NCBI GenBank assembly: GCA_945868875.1
Contig: CAMBMW010000002.1
Span: forward strand, 1-56,041
DNA from: an uncultured Treponema sp.
GTDB taxonomy: Bacteria; Spirochaetota; Spirochaetia; Treponematales; Treponemataceae
Direction of reading: 5' to 3'
DNA: 56,041 bases
In this document: positions 55,548 through 56,041 of the stretch, in pieces
Numbering within the stretch: the first letter of the stretch is position 1
Layout of the letters: each line of letters opens with the position of its first letter
Program-made: the position numbers and the translations under genes
The notes under the pieces: model-generated
What the model saw: only the letters and a program-made list of their open reading frames with translations
What the model was told of the DNA's origin: nothing
The model's database searches: none

Positions 55548-55594
55548 TTGCATATTTTTGCAAAAAAATATATATTTTTTGTATATTTATGCAA
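55548..55594 (+). promoter_or_regulatory. argG promoter with two ARG-box-like operators
   Basis: Two 16-bp near-identical palindromes, TTGCATATTTTTGCAA (55548-55563) and TTGTATATTTATGCAA (55579-55594), differ at two positions, and their centres are 31 bp apart. The second fits the ARG-box pattern TGNATWWWWATNCA exactly, the first with one mismatch. A promoter TTGCAT (55548-55553) / TATATT (55571-55576), 17-bp spacer, has its -35 inside operator 1 and its start inside operator 2. This fits repression by an ArgR-type protein (inference). Confidence 0.6.
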
Positions 55595-55617
55595 ATAATG
55601 ACAAAAAGAGGTTTATT

Positions 55618-56041
55618 ATGGCAAATGACAAAGTAATTTTAGCTTATTCTGGTGGTCTTGATACAACTGTTATCATTCCTTGGCTTAAAGAAAATTACAA
55701 TTATGATGTAATTGCAGTTTGTATCGATGTCGGTCAAGGCGACGACTGGGAAACAATCAAAAATCGTGCTTTAAAAACTGGTGCTTCTGCATGTTATGTT
55801 GTTGATGCTCGTCAGGAATATATAGAAGAATACATTTGGCCTGCTCTAAAAGCAAATGCAGTTTATGAAGACGAATATCTTTTGGGAACTTCTACAGCAC
55901 GCCCATTGATTGCAAAAATTCTTGTAGAATATGCACGTCAAGAAAAAGCTGTTGCAATTTGTCATGGTGCAACAGGAAAAGGAAACGATCAGGTTCGATT
56001 TGAATTTGGTATCAAAGCTTTTGCCCCAGATTTGAAAGTAA
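55618..56041 (+). CDS. argG: argininosuccinate synthase, N-terminal part
   Basis: Condenses citrulline and aspartate in arginine synthesis. Only the first 141 codons are in the window; the gene runs off the right edge. The ATP-pyrophosphatase P-loop [19 protein letters not shown], the [13 protein letters not shown] segment and the [12 protein letters not shown] motif are clear. AAAGAGG precedes the ATG at 55618. Confidence 0.95.
   Translation, partial: MANDKVILAYSGGLDTTVIIPWLKENYNYDVIAVCIDVGQGDDWETIKNRALKTGASACYVVDARQEYIEEYIWPALKANAVYEDEYLLGTSTARPLIAKILVEYARQEKAVAICHGATGKGNDQVRFEFGIKAFAPDLKV

Overview
The window is AT-rich chromosomal DNA, almost certainly from a Treponema-like spirochaete of the host-associated or rumen type. 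The evidence is a greA encoded as the C-terminal end of a roughly 900-residue TPR protein, relaxed spirochaetal lipoboxes ending in Cys, many TPR proteins, a complete SUF Fe-S operon, and an IDH of the eukaryote-like NADP type. It is mainly core chromosome. I see no prophage, CRISPR array, rRNA operon or intact transposase. The last gene (argG) runs off the right edge.

Layout. 1-353: a terminator-like hairpin, two tandem 74/73-bp hairpin units and a strong promoter. 354-5227 (+): a TPR protein, the TPR-GreA fusion and an MBL hydrolase, with deoC convergent. 6053-24666 (+): a long run of housekeeping genes (rpe, TPR and lipoprotein genes, recA, folK, scpA-scpB-rluB, cmk-rpsA, a degenerate NtrC-like regulator, purA, a CapA-like lipoprotein, a DEAH helicase). 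24708-35843 (-): dut-lptF-lptG-tgt-HEAT as a tight operon, pnp with its own terminator, a membrane-anchored HExxH protein and a DEDDh exonuclease. 36062-41549 (+): sufC-sufB-sufD-sufS-sufU and tRNA-Arg(UCU). 41575-43407 (-): a small operon with an MBL protein lacking a metal ligand and a pentapeptide-type protein. 43461-45475 (+): zinc ribbon protein, murI, purC. 45586-49582: icd and an aconitase-family hydratase, divergent around a 565-bp region full of GGGACAG palindromes. 49684-55470 (+): udp, a LacI-type-sensor-GGDEF protein, a MoxR AAA+ ATPase, a VWA protein with an eroded metallopeptidase site, and an unknown protein. 55618-end (+): argG behind two ARG-box-like operators.

How genes fit together. 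SUF supplies Fe-S clusters, and the aconitase-like hydratase and IDH probably form a short citrate-to-2-oxoglutarate branch for glutamate synthesis. rpe, deoC, udp, purA and purC cover pentose and nucleotide metabolism. lptF/lptG suggest outer-membrane lipid export, perhaps unexpected if the host lacks classical LPS.

Most unusual points: (i) several unrelated GC-rich, hairpin-packed intergenic elements, one inside the suf operon, one framed by a 222-bp inverted repeat upstream of pnp, and one GGGACAG array; (ii) the compact cluster udp / PBP-GGDEF / MoxR / VWA pseudo-peptidase / ORFan, the best candidate for an undescribed signalling-remodelling module; (iii) a probable leaderless sufC promoter; (iv) a bEBP-like protein that has lost the sigma54 contact loop. 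All calls come from reading the sequence; no database search was run.
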